This document shows, piece by piece, positions 25,513-35,002 of a stretch of 64,000 nucleotides of DNA (position 1 is the stretch's first letter; each line of letters starts with the position of its first letter). Made by a program: the position numbers and the translations under genes. Source of the DNA: an uncultured beta proteobacterium (GTDB taxonomy: Bacteria > Pseudomonadota > Gammaproteobacteria > Burkholderiales > Burkholderiaceae_E); assembly GCA_903934295.1 (NCBI GenBank), contig CAIZNI010000011.1, positions 33,056 to 97,055 on the forward strand, in the 5' to 3' direction. The notes below the pieces were generated by a model. That model was not told the origin of the DNA. It made no database searches and was given only the letters and a program-made list of their open reading frames with translations.

Positions 25513-26700
25513 TCAGCCCGGCAGGTCCAGCACCTGACGCGCCAGGATGTTGCGCTGGATCTCGCTGCTGCCGCCGTAGATGGTCGGCACCCGCGCCTTG
25601 TAGAAGGTGGCAAGCGGGTTCAGGCTCTCCTGGCCGAAGTCGACATCGCCCGCCAGCGCACCGAACGGCCCGGCGGTCTCGACGATCAGATCGGCGATCC
25701 GCTGGAAGGTCTCCGAGGCCCAGATCTTGAGCATCGACACATCGGGGCCGAGGTTCTCGCCGCGCGCCACCGTGGCGGCGTACTGCCCGTAGCTGTCGGC
25801 CAGGTGCGCCACATCGAGTTCCAGCCCGACGAGCTTGTCGCGAAACACCGGATCGTCGATCACGCCGCGCGCCCGCGCCAGCGAGCGCAGCACCAGCAGC
25901 CCGTATTCCGGCATCTTCGGGCTGCCCAGGAAGATGCGCTCGAATCCGAGCAGCGACTTGGCCACCGTCCAGCCCCGGTTCAGCTCGCCCACCAGGTTGG
26001 TGTGGTGGGTGCGCACGCCGTCCAGGAAGACCTCGCAGAACTCCTCGGTGCCGGCGATGTCCCGGATCGGACGCACCCGCACGCCGGGCGAATGGATGTC
26101 CAGCAGCATGAAGCTGATGCCTTCCTGTTTCTTGGCATCGGGATCGGTGCGGACCAGGGCGAACATGTGGGTCGCGTCGTGGGCCAGGGTGGTCCAGATC
26201 TTCTGGCCGGTGATGACGAAATCGTCGCCGTCGCGAACCGCGCGGGTGCTCAGGCTCGCGAGATCGGAGCCGGCATTGGGCTCGGAGTAGCCCTGGCACC
26301 AGATGTGCTCGCACGACAGGATCGGCGGCAGGAAACGCTCGCGCTGGGCCTCGGTGCCGAACTTCATCAGCACCGGACCGACCATCTGGACGCCGTGGTC
26401 CTGGAAGCGGGCGATGCCGCAGCGCTCCTGCTCCTCGAAGAAGATCAGCAGCTTCGATGGCGCGAGCCCCATGCCGCCGAACGCCACCGGCCAGGCCGGC
26501 GCGATCCAGCCCTTGGCCGACATGCGCAAGTACCAGTCGTGGTTCTCGGACCAGCGCAGGCGGCGCGGCGCGAATCGCTGGGCGACCGGGTAGTGGGTTT
26601 CGAAGTCGTCGCGGATCAGGGCGCGGAAGGCGTCGTCGGACAGGGCGTTCCAGTCCTGGGCCTGCGGCACGCCGTACTGGGGGGTGGTCGATGCGTTCAT
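25513..26700 (-). CDS. Acyl-CoA dehydrogenase, catalytic subunit type
   Basis: A 395-residue FAD enzyme. CQGYSEPNAGSDLASL is the flavin/substrate motif, DDFVITGQKIWTT follows, and GGSSEIQRNILARQVL near the C-terminus is the usual end motif. It begins within the stop of the upstream acyl-CoA dehydrogenase gene (TGATG), so the two products are coupled. Adjacent long plus short subunit genes of this type form alpha2beta2 heterotetramers in steroid and branched acyl-CoA catabolism; that such an assembly exists here is inference. Substrate unknown. Confidence 0.9.
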   Translation of the reverse strand: MNASTTPQYGVPQAQDWNALSDDAFRALIRDDFETHYPVAQRFAPRRLRWSENHDWYLRMSAKGWIAPAWPVAFGGMGLAPSKLLIFFEEQERCGIARFQDHGVQMVGPVLMKFGTEAQRERFLPPILSCEHIWCQGYSEPNAGSDLASLSTRAVRDGDDFVITGQKIWTTLAHDATHMFALVRTDPDAKKQEGISFMLLDIHSPGVRVRPIRDIAGTEEFCEVFLDGVRTHHTNLVGELNRGWTVAKSLLGFERIFLGSPKMPEYGLLVLRSLARARGVIDDPVFRDKLVGLELDVAHLADSYGQYAATVARGENLGPDVSMLKIWASETFQRIADLIVETAGPFGALAGDVDFGQESLNPLATFYKARVPTIYGGSSEIQRNILARQVLDLPG

Positions 26701-27827
26701 CAGGTCGCGCTCGCTGCGGACAGGTGTGCCAGGGCGCCGTAGCGCCGACGGTGTTCGGCGGCGTTGCCCAGCCAGGCCGACAGGTTCAGGGCCCGGTTCA
26801 GGTACAGGCCCAGGTCGTATTCATCGGTGAAACCGATCGCGCCATGCAGTTGAACGGCCTGGGTGCACAGCATGAGCGCGGCGTGCGAGGCGCGCGACTT
26901 GGCACTGCTGGCGGCCTGCTGGCGCGCCGCGGCGGTGCTGGTGGGCGAGTCGAGCGTGCGCACCGCGGCATCGACCGCCGCGCGGGCCAACTGGCGCTGG
27001 ATCCAGATGTCGACCGCACGGTGCTGCAGGGCCTGGAAGCTGCCGATCGGCTTGCCGAACTGGCGGCGGGTGCGCAGGTAGTCCAGCGTCATTTCCAGCG
27101 CGCGGTCCATCAGGCCGACGAGCTCGGCGCTGGCAGCGACCGTCCCGCGGTCGAGCATGTCGCGCAGCAGCGGTCCGGCCAGCGGCGCGCCGGCCAGGCA
27201 GTGGGACGCCGGCAGGCGCAGCGCCGAGAGATGCAGTCGTGCCTGGCTGCTGCCGTCGGCGCAGGGCTCGGTGTCGATGACCAGACCCGGCTGGTCGCGG
27301 GGCACCCAGTAGAGCGCGAGTCCCCCCGGGGCGCGGGCGGCGACCAGAAAGCCGTCGGCGCTGGCGGGCAGGACGAAGCGGCAACTGCCGGAGAGCACCG
27401 CGTGGTCGCCGTCTTGCTGCGCCACCACCGCGGTCTGTTCGGGGTCGAGGCTGCCCTGGTCGTTTTGCCACGCCGGCGCGGCGACGCATTCGCCGGTCAG
27501 CACCTCGGCGAGCACCGCTGCGCCACAGGAGCCGGTATCGGCCTGCGCCAGGCACCACGGCGCCATCACCGCGGCGGCCACATAGGGTTCGGGAAAACCG
27601 GCGTGCCCCAGGCGGGTGGCAACGGTCGTCGCGGCCGCCAGGTTCAGGCCGAGTCCGCCCGCGGCCTCGGGCACACCGATCGACAGCCAGCCAAGTTCGG
27701 CCATCTGGCGCCACACCGTCCGATCGAAGCCCTCGGCGCTGCCGCGCAGTGCGCGCACGCGTCGCGGATCGGGTCTGGCGAACGCGGCAGCCGCGTCAGC
27801 CAGCATGGAAATCATCTCATCGCTCAT
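26700..27827 (-). CDS. Acyl-CoA dehydrogenase, partner subunit type
   Basis: A 375-residue protein starting at 27827 (MSDEMISML). It has the overall acyl-CoA dehydrogenase fold: GVPEAAGGLGLNL early and QLHGAIGFTDEYDLGLYLNRA late, with RRQFGKPIGSFQALQHR in the C-terminal helical domain. The N-terminal half is less conserved and lacks the EPxAGSD motif, as in non-catalytic or half-catalytic partner subunits of heteromeric enzymes. It lies 22 bases after the alpha/beta hydrolase gene and couples into the catalytic subunit gene. Confidence 0.85.
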   Translation of the reverse strand: MSDEMISMLADAAAAFARPDPRRVRALRGSAEGFDRTVWRQMAELGWLSIGVPEAAGGLGLNLAAATTVATRLGHAGFPEPYVAAAVMAPWCLAQADTGSCGAAVLAEVLTGECVAAPAWQNDQGSLDPEQTAVVAQQDGDHAVLSGSCRFVLPASADGFLVAARAPGGLALYWVPRDQPGLVIDTEPCADGSSQARLHLSALRLPASHCLAGAPLAGPLLRDMLDRGTVAASAELVGLMDRALEMTLDYLRTRRQFGKPIGSFQALQHRAVDIWIQRQLARAAVDAAVRTLDSPTSTAAARQQAASSAKSRASHAALMLCTQAVQLHGAIGFTDEYDLGLYLNRALNLSAWLGNAAEHRRRYGALAHLSAASAT

Positions 27828-27849
27828 GGATTGTGTCGGTGCAGATCGT

Positions 27850-28722
27850 TCAAAGCATTCGCGTGCCGGCGGCACGGGGGTCGCGCAGGCGGTATTGCCC
27901 GGACTCGACCTGATGGAAGAAACGCTCGCAGGCCGCGTTGAACAGGTCCGGCTCCTCGAGGTTGCAGGCGTGACCGGTCTGCGGCAGGAACACCAGCCCG
28001 GCCGACGGCATGCCCCGCTTGAGCATCAGCGACGCATCCAGGCAGGGCTCGTCCTCGTCGCCGCTGATGATCAGCGCCGGCACGGTGCAGGCCGCCATCT
28101 CGTTGGCGAAGTCGGCCAGCGAGGGGCGCAGCGCCTGGTAGCCCTTAAGGGTGTTCGCCGACCCCAGCGCACTGTGCTCGCTCAGGTGGGCAACGAACTC
28201 GGCGAAGGCCCGCGGGCTCTTGTTCAACAGTTGCACCCGGGTGGCGGTGGTGGCCCGGCGCTCGGCCGAGGCCTGCCAGCCGTCGACGAGCAACTGCTCG
28301 GCGGTCGCCATCGACTCGCGCTTGAACTGCTCGCGCACCGCGGCCATCGAACCCGAGCCGATGCCGGCCAGCGTGATCGAGAGCGCGCGTTGCGGCCATT
28401 TCATCGCGAAATAGAAGCTGGCGAATGCGCCCATCGACAGGCCGACGATGTGGGCCTGTTCGATGCCCAGGCCGTCGAGCACCGCCAGGATGCCGGCGCG
28501 CTGGTGCTCGAACGAGTAGGCGGCGGGATCGGCCGGCACGTCCGAGGGCGGGTAGCCGCGCGCGTTGAAGGCGATGCAGCGGTAGCGCCGCGAGAAATGG
28601 CGCATCTGCGCCTCCCAGCTGCGGTACTCGCCCAGGAATTCATGCACGAAGACGATCGGCGTGCCGCTGCCGGTCTCTTCGTAGTAAAGCCTGACGCCGT
28701 CGTCGGTGGTGACATGGGGCAT
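27850..28722 (-). CDS. Alpha/beta hydrolase
   Basis: A 290-residue hydrolase starting at 28722 (MPHVTTDDGVRLYYEETGSG); the track ORF to 29340 runs into the ProQ gene's repeats and is artefactual. The nucleophile Ser lies in GLSMGAF (about residue 100), the acid is probably Asp in SGDEDEP (about 222), and the base is His in QTGHACNLEEP (about 250). The oxyanion hole region is FVHEFLGEYRSW. It probably cleaves an ester or thioester in the catabolic unit formed with the two acyl-CoA dehydrogenases downstream. Confidence 0.88.
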   Translation of the reverse strand: MPHVTTDDGVRLYYEETGSGTPIVFVHEFLGEYRSWEAQMRHFSRRYRCIAFNARGYPPSDVPADPAAYSFEHQRAGILAVLDGLGIEQAHIVGLSMGAFASFYFAMKWPQRALSITLAGIGSGSMAAVREQFKRESMATAEQLLVDGWQASAERRATTATRVQLLNKSPRAFAEFVAHLSEHSALGSANTLKGYQALRPSLADFANEMAACTVPALIISGDEDEPCLDASLMLKRGMPSAGLVFLPQTGHACNLEEPDLFNAACERFFHQVESGQYRLRDPRAAGTRML

Positions 28723-28774
28723 GCGGTGCTCCGATGAAAGAGAGGGGGCGCGCGGGGGCCCCGGTGGTCTGCGC

Positions 28775-30304
28775 TCAGTCTTGCTTCGGCGCGCCGTCGG
28801 AAGGATTGTTCGTCTTGTCTGGCCCGGTGTCGCCGGGGCCTGCCTGTGCTGGCGACGGTGCGCTCGGTCCGGTCGGCGGACCGTTCCGGTCGGGGGACGC
28901 TTGCGCCTGACGCCCGCTGGACGGACCCTGGTTCTGCGGGGGGCGGCCGTCGCGATTGGGGGGGCGGCCGTCGCGATTGGGCGGTCTGCCGTCGCGATTG
29001 GGCGGACGTCCGTCACGATTGGCAGGACTGCCCTCTCGCTGGGGTGGGCGACCCTCGCGGCTGGGGGGCCGACCTTCCCGATTCGGCGGGCGACCCTCAC
29101 CCGGGGCAGGGTTGCCCTCGCGGTTCGGCGGTCTACCCTCACGGTTTGGCGGGCGACCGTCGCGGTTCGGCGGGCGACCCTCGCGGTTCGGCGGTCTACC
29201 CTCACGATTCGGCGCGCCACCCGCACGGTCGGGCGGACGACCGTCGCGACGGGGAGGGCGCGCATCGCCCTCCGACGGGCGGCCCTGGCGCGGACCGGAC
29301 GGACCCGAGCGATCGGGCGGGCGTCCGCCCCGATCGCCACCGGGGCCGCGGCGGCCGGACGGGGGACCGCTGCGATCCATGGGTGGTGCGCGCCGGCTGC
29401 GCTGCTCGGCCTCGCTGCGCGCCTGGGCGAGCAGGCCCTCGAGATCGGTGGCGGCGATGCCCTTGAGCGCGCAGAAATTGGCCGGCGACAGGGTGGTCGA
29501 CTGAAAGTCGCGCAGCAGGCTCGCGCGCCGGTTCATGGCTTCTTCCTCGATCGCGCGGCGCGCTCGTTCGCTGGCCTCTTCGGCCGCACGGCGTTCCTGA
29601 TCGACGGCTTCCTCCGCGGTGCGCCGCGCGTCCTGGCTGGCGCGGCGCCGGGCGATTTCCGCCGCCGCGCCGGTGCGGTGTTCCTCGGCCAGTTCCCCGG
29701 CGGGTGCGCCGTCGAGATCGAAGCGATGGCGGGCTCGCGCCATCACCGACAGATAGGCGTTGGTCCCGGTGTAGCGCCGCAGGAACGCCGACAGCGTCTG
29801 GCGGGTGAAGACGCCGGGCGCACGCTGCTGAATGTCGGACTGGATGCGCAGCTTCAGCGGCTTGGGCGCGCCGGCGAACAGCGCTGGAAAGCGCTCAGCC
29901 AGCAGCAGGCCGCAGGCCTTGGGCGACAGCTCTGCCGGGGCCGGGGCCGGGGCCGGGGCCGGGGCCGCGGACTCGCCAACCGACGCAGCAGCCTCAGCGT
30001 TCTCAGGCGCAGCCGCCGCCTCAGTCCCTTCACCCTCAGCCTCAGCCTCAGCCTCAGCCTCAGCCTCAGCCTCAGCCTCAGCCTCAGCCTCAGTCTCAGC
30101 CTCAGCCTCAGCCTCAGCCTCAGCCTCAGCCTCAGCCTCAGCCTCAGCCTCAGCCTCAGCCTCAGCCTCAGCCGCCTCGCCCGCGGTCACGGCGCCCGTC
30201 GCGGCTTCGCCGCTCACCGGCACCTCCGGGGCAAGCGTGGCGAGCGGCTGGGCGGGCTCTTCCCGGGGAGTCGGTTCGGACGGTGTTTCGTTGGTTTCAG
30301 GCAT
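28775..30304 (-). CDS. ProQ/FinO-domain RNA chaperone with acidic (AE)n N-arm and basic GRPPNR-repeat C-arm
   Basis: A 509-residue protein starting at ATG 30304 (MPETNETP). Order: residues 1-40 Pro/Glu-rich; about 45-90 an uninterrupted Ala-Glu dipeptide run; a Pro-Ala linker (APAPAPAP); a ProQ/FinO domain at about 128-225 with LSPKACGLLLAERFPALF and KPLKLRIQSDI; a charged helical segment to about 290 (AEEASERARRAIEEE); then a basic Gly/Arg/Pro tail with heptads GRPPNRE or GRPPNRD at about 347-456. ProQ proteins bind structured RNA and help small RNAs act. The flanking arms are far longer than in E. coli ProQ (about 230 residues). The arms may tune RNA binding or drive condensation; that is inference. 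Confidence 0.85.
   Translation of the reverse strand: MPETNETPSEPTPREEPAQPLATLAPEVPVSGEAATGAVTAGEAAEAEAEAEAEAEAEAEAEAEAEAEAETEAEAEAEAEAEAEAEAEAEGEGTEAAAAPENAEAAASVGESAAPAPAPAPAPAELSPKACGLLLAERFPALFAGAPKPLKLRIQSDIQQRAPGVFTRQTLSAFLRRYTGTNAYLSVMARARHRFDLDGAPAGELAEEHRTGAAAEIARRRASQDARRTAEEAVDQERRAAEEASERARRAIEEEAMNRRASLLRDFQSTTLSPANFCALKGIAATDLEGLLAQARSEAEQRSRRAPPMDRSGPPSGRRGPGGDRGGRPPDRSGPSGPRQGRPSEGDARPPRRDGRPPDRAGGAPNREGRPPNREGRPPNRDGRPPNREGRPPNREGNPAPGEGRPPNREGRPPSREGRPPQREGSPANRDGRPPNRDGRPPNRDGRPPNRDGRPPQNQGPSSGRQAQASPDRNGPPTGPSAPSPAQAGPGDTGPDKTNNPSDGAPKQD
28937..29262 (-). repeat. 21-bp tandem repeats encoding GRPPNR(E/D) heptads
   Basis: About 15 imperfect 21-base units encode seven-residue repeats with the consensus GRPPNRE or GRPPNRD. 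The copies differ mainly at third positions and in E/D, S/N or Q/N exchanges, indicating repeat turnover. Endpoints are approximate. The tract gives the ProQ-like protein a strongly basic, proline-rich tail. Confidence 0.75.
30034..30171 (-). repeat. Hexanucleotide microsatellite, 23 tandem CCTCAG units
   Basis: On the plus strand CCTCAG repeats 23 times without interruption except one TCTCAG unit. On the coding (minus) strand it reads as Ala-Glu dipeptides, with the variant unit giving Thr. Because the unit is six bases, slippage changes the length of the acidic arm without breaking the frame. Confidence 0.93.
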
Positions 30305-30477
30305 GGACCGCGTCTGGGAGCTTGGAATCGGGCACAGGATGGCACCGATCGGCGCAGCGCTCAAATGAAAAGCGGCCGAAAAGGGGAAACAGTCCGGTCA
30401 GTCGGATGCTGTGCCCGTCGCGCCGGGCACGCGGCCACCGGGTAATGACCGAACATCCCGGCGTGCCGCCGGCCCGT

Positions 30478-31131
30478 TCAGAGCCCCGCGCGCGCCATCT
30501 CCCGGACCTTCTGCTGGGCCGGTCGGGCCAGGCAGCGCTGCAGCCAGTCGGCCAGGTGCGGATTGGCTTTCATCAGCTCGGACGCCGACTGCGCCCAGGC
30601 CAGCACCGACGCCACATTGATGTCGACCACGGTGAACCGGTCGCCGGCGATCCAGGGGCGATTGGCCAGGTGCGCGTCGAGCACCGCGAACGGACGCGCC
30701 AGCGTGCGTTCGGCCTGATCGGCCAGCGCCGGGTTGCGCTTGTCCGGCGGCATCGCGACCCGATGGAACAGGATCGCGAGCGCATCCTTCTCGCACTCCG
30801 TCACCGACCAGAAGGTCCAGCGCAGCACCTCGGCCTCCTCGGCGAGCGTCGCCGGCGCCAGCGGGCCGCCGAAGCGGCGCGCCAGGTACAGCGTGGTCGC
30901 CATCGACTCCCAGACCACGATGCCGTCGTCTTCGAGCACCGGAATGTGGCCGTTCGGGTTGAGCGCCAGGAATGCCGGGGTGCGGGTGGCGCTGTTCAGG
31001 TAGGTCTGGGCGACCCGTTCATAGGGAACCCCGAGTTCCTCCAGCATCCACAGCGGGCGGGCCGCCCGCGAGGCGGCGATTCCATGCAGCTTGATCGTCA
31101 AGGTCGTCTCCAGCGTCGAAAAGTCCGACAT
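30478..31131 (-). CDS. Glutathione S-transferase family protein
   Basis: A 217-residue protein with a thioredoxin-like N-terminal domain: LHGIAASRAARPLWMLEELGVPYE, then NPNGHIPVLEDDGIVVWES, where the cis-Pro and the Glu-Ser pair contact glutathione. The C-terminal helical domain has FTVVDINVASVLAW with the N-capping motif. The probable catalytic residue is Ser in the first loop. It is a single gene between ProQ and amn; substrate is unknown, with detoxification or ring cleavage of catabolic intermediates possible. Confidence 0.88.
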   Translation of the reverse strand: MSDFSTLETTLTIKLHGIAASRAARPLWMLEELGVPYERVAQTYLNSATRTPAFLALNPNGHIPVLEDDGIVVWESMATTLYLARRFGGPLAPATLAEEAEVLRWTFWSVTECEKDALAILFHRVAMPPDKRNPALADQAERTLARPFAVLDAHLANRPWIAGDRFTVVDINVASVLAWAQSASELMKANPHLADWLQRCLARPAQQKVREMARAGL

Positions 31132-31158
31132 TCTGCACCGCGCGGCGGCAGTCGCCCG

Positions 31159-32652
31159 TCACTGGAAGGCCACTTCGGCGAAGCTGCGCAGCTTGCGGCT
31201 GTGCAGCCGGTTGCCGCCCTGCTCGCGCAGCAGTTCGAGCGCGCACATGCCGATGCGCAGGTGCTGATCGACCCGTTCGCGATAAAAACGGTCGGCCATT
31301 CCGGGCAGCTTGATCTCACCGTGCAACGGCTTGTCCGAGACACACAGCAGGGTGCCGTAGGGCACGCGGAAGCGGAACCCGTTGGCGGCGATCGTCGCGC
31401 TCTCCATGTCCAGCGCCACCGCCCGGCTCTGGCTGAAACGGCGGATCGGTCCGTTGTCCGGCAGCAGTTCCCAGTTCCGGTTGTCGGTCGAGGCGACGGT
31501 GCCGGTGCGCATCACCCGCTTGAGTTCATAACCGGACAGCCCGGTGATCGCCGCGACCGCGGCTTCCAGCGCCTGCTGGATCTCGGCCAGCGCCGGCACC
31601 GGCACCCACAGCGGCAGGTCCTCGTCGAGCACATGGTCCTCGCGCACATAGCCGTGCGCCAGCACATAGTCGCCCAGGCGCTGGGAGCTGTGCAGGCCGG
31701 CGCAGTGGCCCAGCATGATCCAGGCGTGCGGGCGCAGCACCGCGACATGGTCGGTGATCGTCTTGGCATTGGCCGGGCCGACCCCGATGTTGATCATCGT
31801 GATGCCCGAGCGGTCCGGGCGCACGAGGTGCCAGGCCGGCATCTGCGGCAGCCGGCCCGAGGGTGTGGCCGGTTCGATGAAGGCGCTGTAGCCGTCCGGC
31901 CCGCCCTGGCCCGCGAGCGCGCGCCCCAGCGCCACGAACTCGTCGATGTAGAACTGATAGTTGGTGAACAGCACGAAGTTCTGGAAGTGCGCCGGCGCGG
32001 TGCCGGTGTAATGGCGCAGGCGGTGCAGCGAATAGTCGACCCGTGGTGCGGTGAACAGCGCCAGCGGCAGCGGTGCGGCGCGCGCCGGCTCGTGGGTTCC
32101 GTTGGCGATGCTGTCGTCCATCGTCGACAGGTCCGGCAGGTCGAACAGGTCGCGCAGGCGCGCCTGGCGGGCGGGGTCCATGGCCGATTCGAGGTGGTCG
32201 GTCTCGGCGAACGAGAAGTGCACCGGAATCGGCTGGCGGCTGGTGCCGATCTCGATCGGCGCGCCGTGGTTGGCGATCAGCAGGCGCATCTGCTCCCGGT
32301 AGTAGTCACCGAACAGGTCCGGGCGCGTCACCGTGGTCTCGTAATGACCGGGGCCCGCCAGGAACCCGTAGGCCAGGCGCGAGTCGGGGCGTGCCGCGGT
32401 GCTCGTCTGCAGACGGATGAACGGGTAGAAGGCGCGCACCCGCTCGGTCGGCTCCTCGCCATCGGCATAGCGCCGCAGCGCCTCGCGCAGATGGGTGACC
32501 GACGCCGAATGGATCTGGCGGATGCGCTCGAGCGCCGCCTGTGGGTCGGTGAAGGCTTCGGTGGGGTAGAACGGCGCGGCCCTGACGGTGGCCACGGGGG
32601 CGGCGCCGGCGGTGGCAGCGGGGACGGGTGGCGGGGGTTCAGCACCGGGCAT
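31159..32652 (-). CDS. amn: AMP nucleosidase
   Basis: A 497-residue enzyme that hydrolyses AMP to adenine and ribose 5-phosphate. The ATG at 32652 has AGGAAA upstream. The N-terminal regulatory domain (about residues 30-200, with RVRAFYPFIRLQTS) precedes the nucleoside phosphorylase-like catalytic domain, seen in MINIGVGPANAKTITDHV, MLGHCAGLHSSQRLGDYVLAHGY, and ALDMESATIAANGFRFRVPYGTLLCVSDKP, whose ME motif contacts ribose. Length matches bacterial Amn (about 480). It acts in purine salvage and AMP-level control in the cytoplasm. It diverges from glcB. Confidence 0.94.
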   Translation of the reverse strand: MPGAEPPPPVPAATAGAAPVATVRAAPFYPTEAFTDPQAALERIRQIHSASVTHLREALRRYADGEEPTERVRAFYPFIRLQTSTAARPDSRLAYGFLAGPGHYETTVTRPDLFGDYYREQMRLLIANHGAPIEIGTSRQPIPVHFSFAETDHLESAMDPARQARLRDLFDLPDLSTMDDSIANGTHEPARAAPLPLALFTAPRVDYSLHRLRHYTGTAPAHFQNFVLFTNYQFYIDEFVALGRALAGQGGPDGYSAFIEPATPSGRLPQMPAWHLVRPDRSGITMINIGVGPANAKTITDHVAVLRPHAWIMLGHCAGLHSSQRLGDYVLAHGYVREDHVLDEDLPLWVPVPALAEIQQALEAAVAAITGLSGYELKRVMRTGTVASTDNRNWELLPDNGPIRRFSQSRAVALDMESATIAANGFRFRVPYGTLLCVSDKPLHGEIKLPGMADRFYRERVDQHLRIGMCALELLREQGGNRLHSRKLRSFAEVAFQ

Positions 32653-32700
32653 CGGGGGGTTTTCCTGAAAAAGTCACAGCTGATTGAACAACTGGCTGCT

Positions 32701-32728
32701 TTTACCGCATGGAAACAAGCACTATCCT
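32701..32728 (+). promoter_or_regulatory. Weak sigma-70-like promoter candidate for glcB
   Basis: TTTACC and TATCCT, separated by 16 bases, each match four of six consensus bases. They lie about 100 bases before the glcB start in the amn-glcB divergent region, which is locally more AT-rich than its surroundings. This is suggestive only. Confidence 0.25.
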
Positions 32729-32827
32729 TGCGCCTTCGCCACGCGCTTGCGCGTGGTCGCCCGATCGCGCCGCGCTTCGACGCCGCCGGCCGCACCGCTT
32801 CGACGATACCGCTTCCACCAGGATTCC

Positions 32828-34993
32828 ATGATGACGATTCGCATAGAGAAACACGGCCTCCAGGTTGCCGACACCCTGGTCCGGATGATCGAAACCGAGG
32901 CGCTGCCGCAAACTGGCGTGAGCGCTGAGCAGTTCTGGGCCGGCTTTTCTGACCTGGTCCACACGCTGGGGCCGAAGAACCGCGCGCTGCTGGCGCGTCG
33001 CGAAGCGCTGCAGGCCACCATCGACGCCTGGCACCGCGAGCGTCGCGGCCAGCCGCATGACGCCGCCGCCTATCGCGCCTTCCTGACCGAGATCGGCTAT
33101 CTGGTCCCCGAAGGTCCCGACTTCCAGGTCGAGACCGCCAATGTCGATCCCGAGATCGCCCGCATTCCGGGGCCGCAGCTGGTGGTGCCGGTCATGAATG
33201 CCCGCTATGCGCTGAACGCGGCCAATGCCCGCTGGGGCAGCCTGTACGACGCCCTGTATGGCACCGATGCCATGGGCGATCTGCCCGCGGCGGGCGGCTA
33301 TGACCCGGCGCGCGGCGACCGCGTGATCGCCTGGGCCAAGCAGTTCCTCGACGCGGTCGCGCCCCTGGCCGCCGGCAGCCATGCGGCAGTCACCGCGTAC
33401 CGGGTCGCCGACGGCGCCCTGCAGGCGGTGGTGGCCGGTGGCACGACCGGTCTGGCCGATGCGACCTCCTTCGCCGGCTATCGCGGTGCGCCCGGCGCCC
33501 CGTCGGCGGTGCTGCTGCGCCACAACAGCCTGCACATCGAGATCCAGATCGATCCGGCCCACCAGATCGGTCGCGCCGACGCCGCCGGCGTCGCCGATGT
33601 GCTGATGGAAGCCGCCGTCACCACCATCATGGACTGCGAGGATTCAGTGGCCGCGGTCGACGCCGAGGACAAGGCGCTGGCTTATCGCAACTGGCTGGGC
33701 CTGATGCGCGGTGACCTGATCGAGCCGGTCGCCAAGGGCGGCTCGCGCTTCGACCGCAAGCTCAGTCCCGATCGCGACTACACCGCACCCGACGGCCAGC
33801 CGCTGCAGCTCAAGGGCCGCTCGCTGATGCTGGTGCGCAACGTCGGTCACCTGATGACCAATCCGGCGGTGCTCGACCGCGACGGGCACGAGGTCGGCGA
33901 GGGTCTGCTCGATGCGATGTGCACCGTGATGATCGCGATGCACGACCTGCGCAAGCAGTCCGGCTCGCGCAACTCGACCTGCGGCTCGGTCTATGTGGTC
34001 AAGCCCAAGATGCACGGCCCCGACGAGGTCGCCTTCGCCGACGAGATCTTCACCCACGTCGAGCGCGCCCTCGGGCTGCCGGCCGACACGGTCAAGATCG
34101 GCATCATGGACGAGGAACGCCGCACCACGGTGAACCTCAAGGAATGCATCCGCGCGGCGCGCCGGCGGGTCGCCTTCATCAACACCGGCTTCCTGGACCG
34201 CACCGGCGACGAGATCCACACCTCGATGCTGGCCGGCCCGATGGTGCGCAAGGCCGACATGAAGGCGCAGGCCTGGATCGCCGCTTACGAACTGTGGAAC
34301 GTCGATGTCGGCCTGGCCTGCGGGCTGGCCGGACGCGCCCAGATCGGCAAGGGCATGTGGGCGATGCCCGACCTGATGGCGGCGATGCTCGAGCAGAAGA
34401 TCGGTCATCCGAACTCGGGCGCCAACTGCGCCTGGGTGCCCAGCCCGACCGCGGCAACCCTGCACGCCACCCACTATCACCGCGTCGACGTGCTGGCCCG
34501 CCAGGTCGAGATCGCCCGCGGCGGACGCCGTGCCAGCCTGGACGACATCCTGCGCATCCCGGTGGCGGCCAATCCCGCCTGGTCGGACAAGGACATCACC
34601 GCCGAACTCGAGAACAACGCCCAGGGCATCCTCGGCTATGTCGTGCGCTGGGTCGACCAGGGCGTGGGCTGCTCGAAGGTGCCCGACATCACCAACGTGG
34701 GGCTGATGGAAGACCGCGCCACCTGCCGGATCTCGTCGCAGCACATGGCCAACTGGCTGCTGCACGGCGTTGTCGCGCCCGAGCAGGTGATGGACGTGAT
34801 GAAGCGGATGGCCGCGGTGGTCGACCGGCAGAACGCGGCCGATCCGGCTTACACCGCGATGGCGCCGGGCTATCAGGGGGTCGCTTTCCAGGCGGCCTGC
34901 GACCTGGTGTTCAAGGGTGTCGAGCAGCCCTCGGGCTACACCGAGCCGGTGCTGCACGCGCGCCGGCTGGAACTCAAGGCCCACGCGGCCTGA
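32828..34993 (+). CDS. glcB: Malate synthase G
   Basis: A 721-residue enzyme that condenses glyoxylate with acetyl-CoA to malate in the glyoxylate/glycolate route. The start at 32828 has AGGA upstream and yields the normal length (E. coli GlcB 723). Key blocks are [51 protein letters not shown] and [17 protein letters not shown]. Acidic Mg2+ ligands lie in the EDS and EDK blocks. No glycolate oxidase or isocitrate lyase genes neighbour it. The psd gene starts 10 bases after its stop. Confidence 0.96.
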   Translation: MMTIRIEKHGLQVADTLVRMIETEALPQTGVSAEQFWAGFSDLVHTLGPKNRALLARREALQATIDAWHRERRGQPHDAAAYRAFLTEIGYLVPEGPDFQVETANVDPEIARIPGPQLVVPVMNARYALNAANARWGSLYDALYGTDAMGDLPAAGGYDPARGDRVIAWAKQFLDAVAPLAAGSHAAVTAYRVADGALQAVVAGGTTGLADATSFAGYRGAPGAPSAVLLRHNSLHIEIQIDPAHQIGRADAAGVADVLMEAAVTTIMDCEDSVAAVDAEDKALAYRNWLGLMRGDLIEPVAKGGSRFDRKLSPDRDYTAPDGQPLQLKGRSLMLVRNVGHLMTNPAVLDRDGHEVGEGLLDAMCTVMIAMHDLRKQSGSRNSTCGSVYVVKPKMHGPDEVAFADEIFTHVERALGLPADTVKIGIMDEERRTTVNLKECIRAARRRVAFINTGFLDRTGDEIHTSMLAGPMVRKADMKAQAWIAAYELWNVDVGLACGLAGRAQIGKGMWAMPDLMAAMLEQKIGHPNSGANCAWVPSPTAATLHATHYHRVDVLARQVEIARGGRRASLDDILRIPVAANPAWSDKDITAELENNAQGILGYVVRWVDQGVGCSKVPDITNVGLMEDRATCRISSQHMANWLLHGVVAPEQVMDVMKRMAAVVDRQNAADPAYTAMAPGYQGVAFQAACDLVFKGVEQPSGYTEPVLHARRLELKAHAA

Positions 34994-35002
34994 GCGCGGT
35001 CG

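Noticed and set aside
28706-30445. 579-residue plus-strand ORF with long Ser-Leu repeats
   Set aside because: It is the antisense reading of the ProQ hexamer tract and heptad repeats. It lacks a ribosome binding site and family motifs.
32653-32827. Glycine riboswitch upstream of malate synthase G
   Set aside because: The 175-base leader contains no tandem aptamer pattern. It has only a weak promoter candidate.
30283-32928. 881-residue plus-strand ORF over GST and amn
   Set aside because: Composition is Arg/His/Gln-rich without domains, as expected of antisense reading of GC-rich genes.
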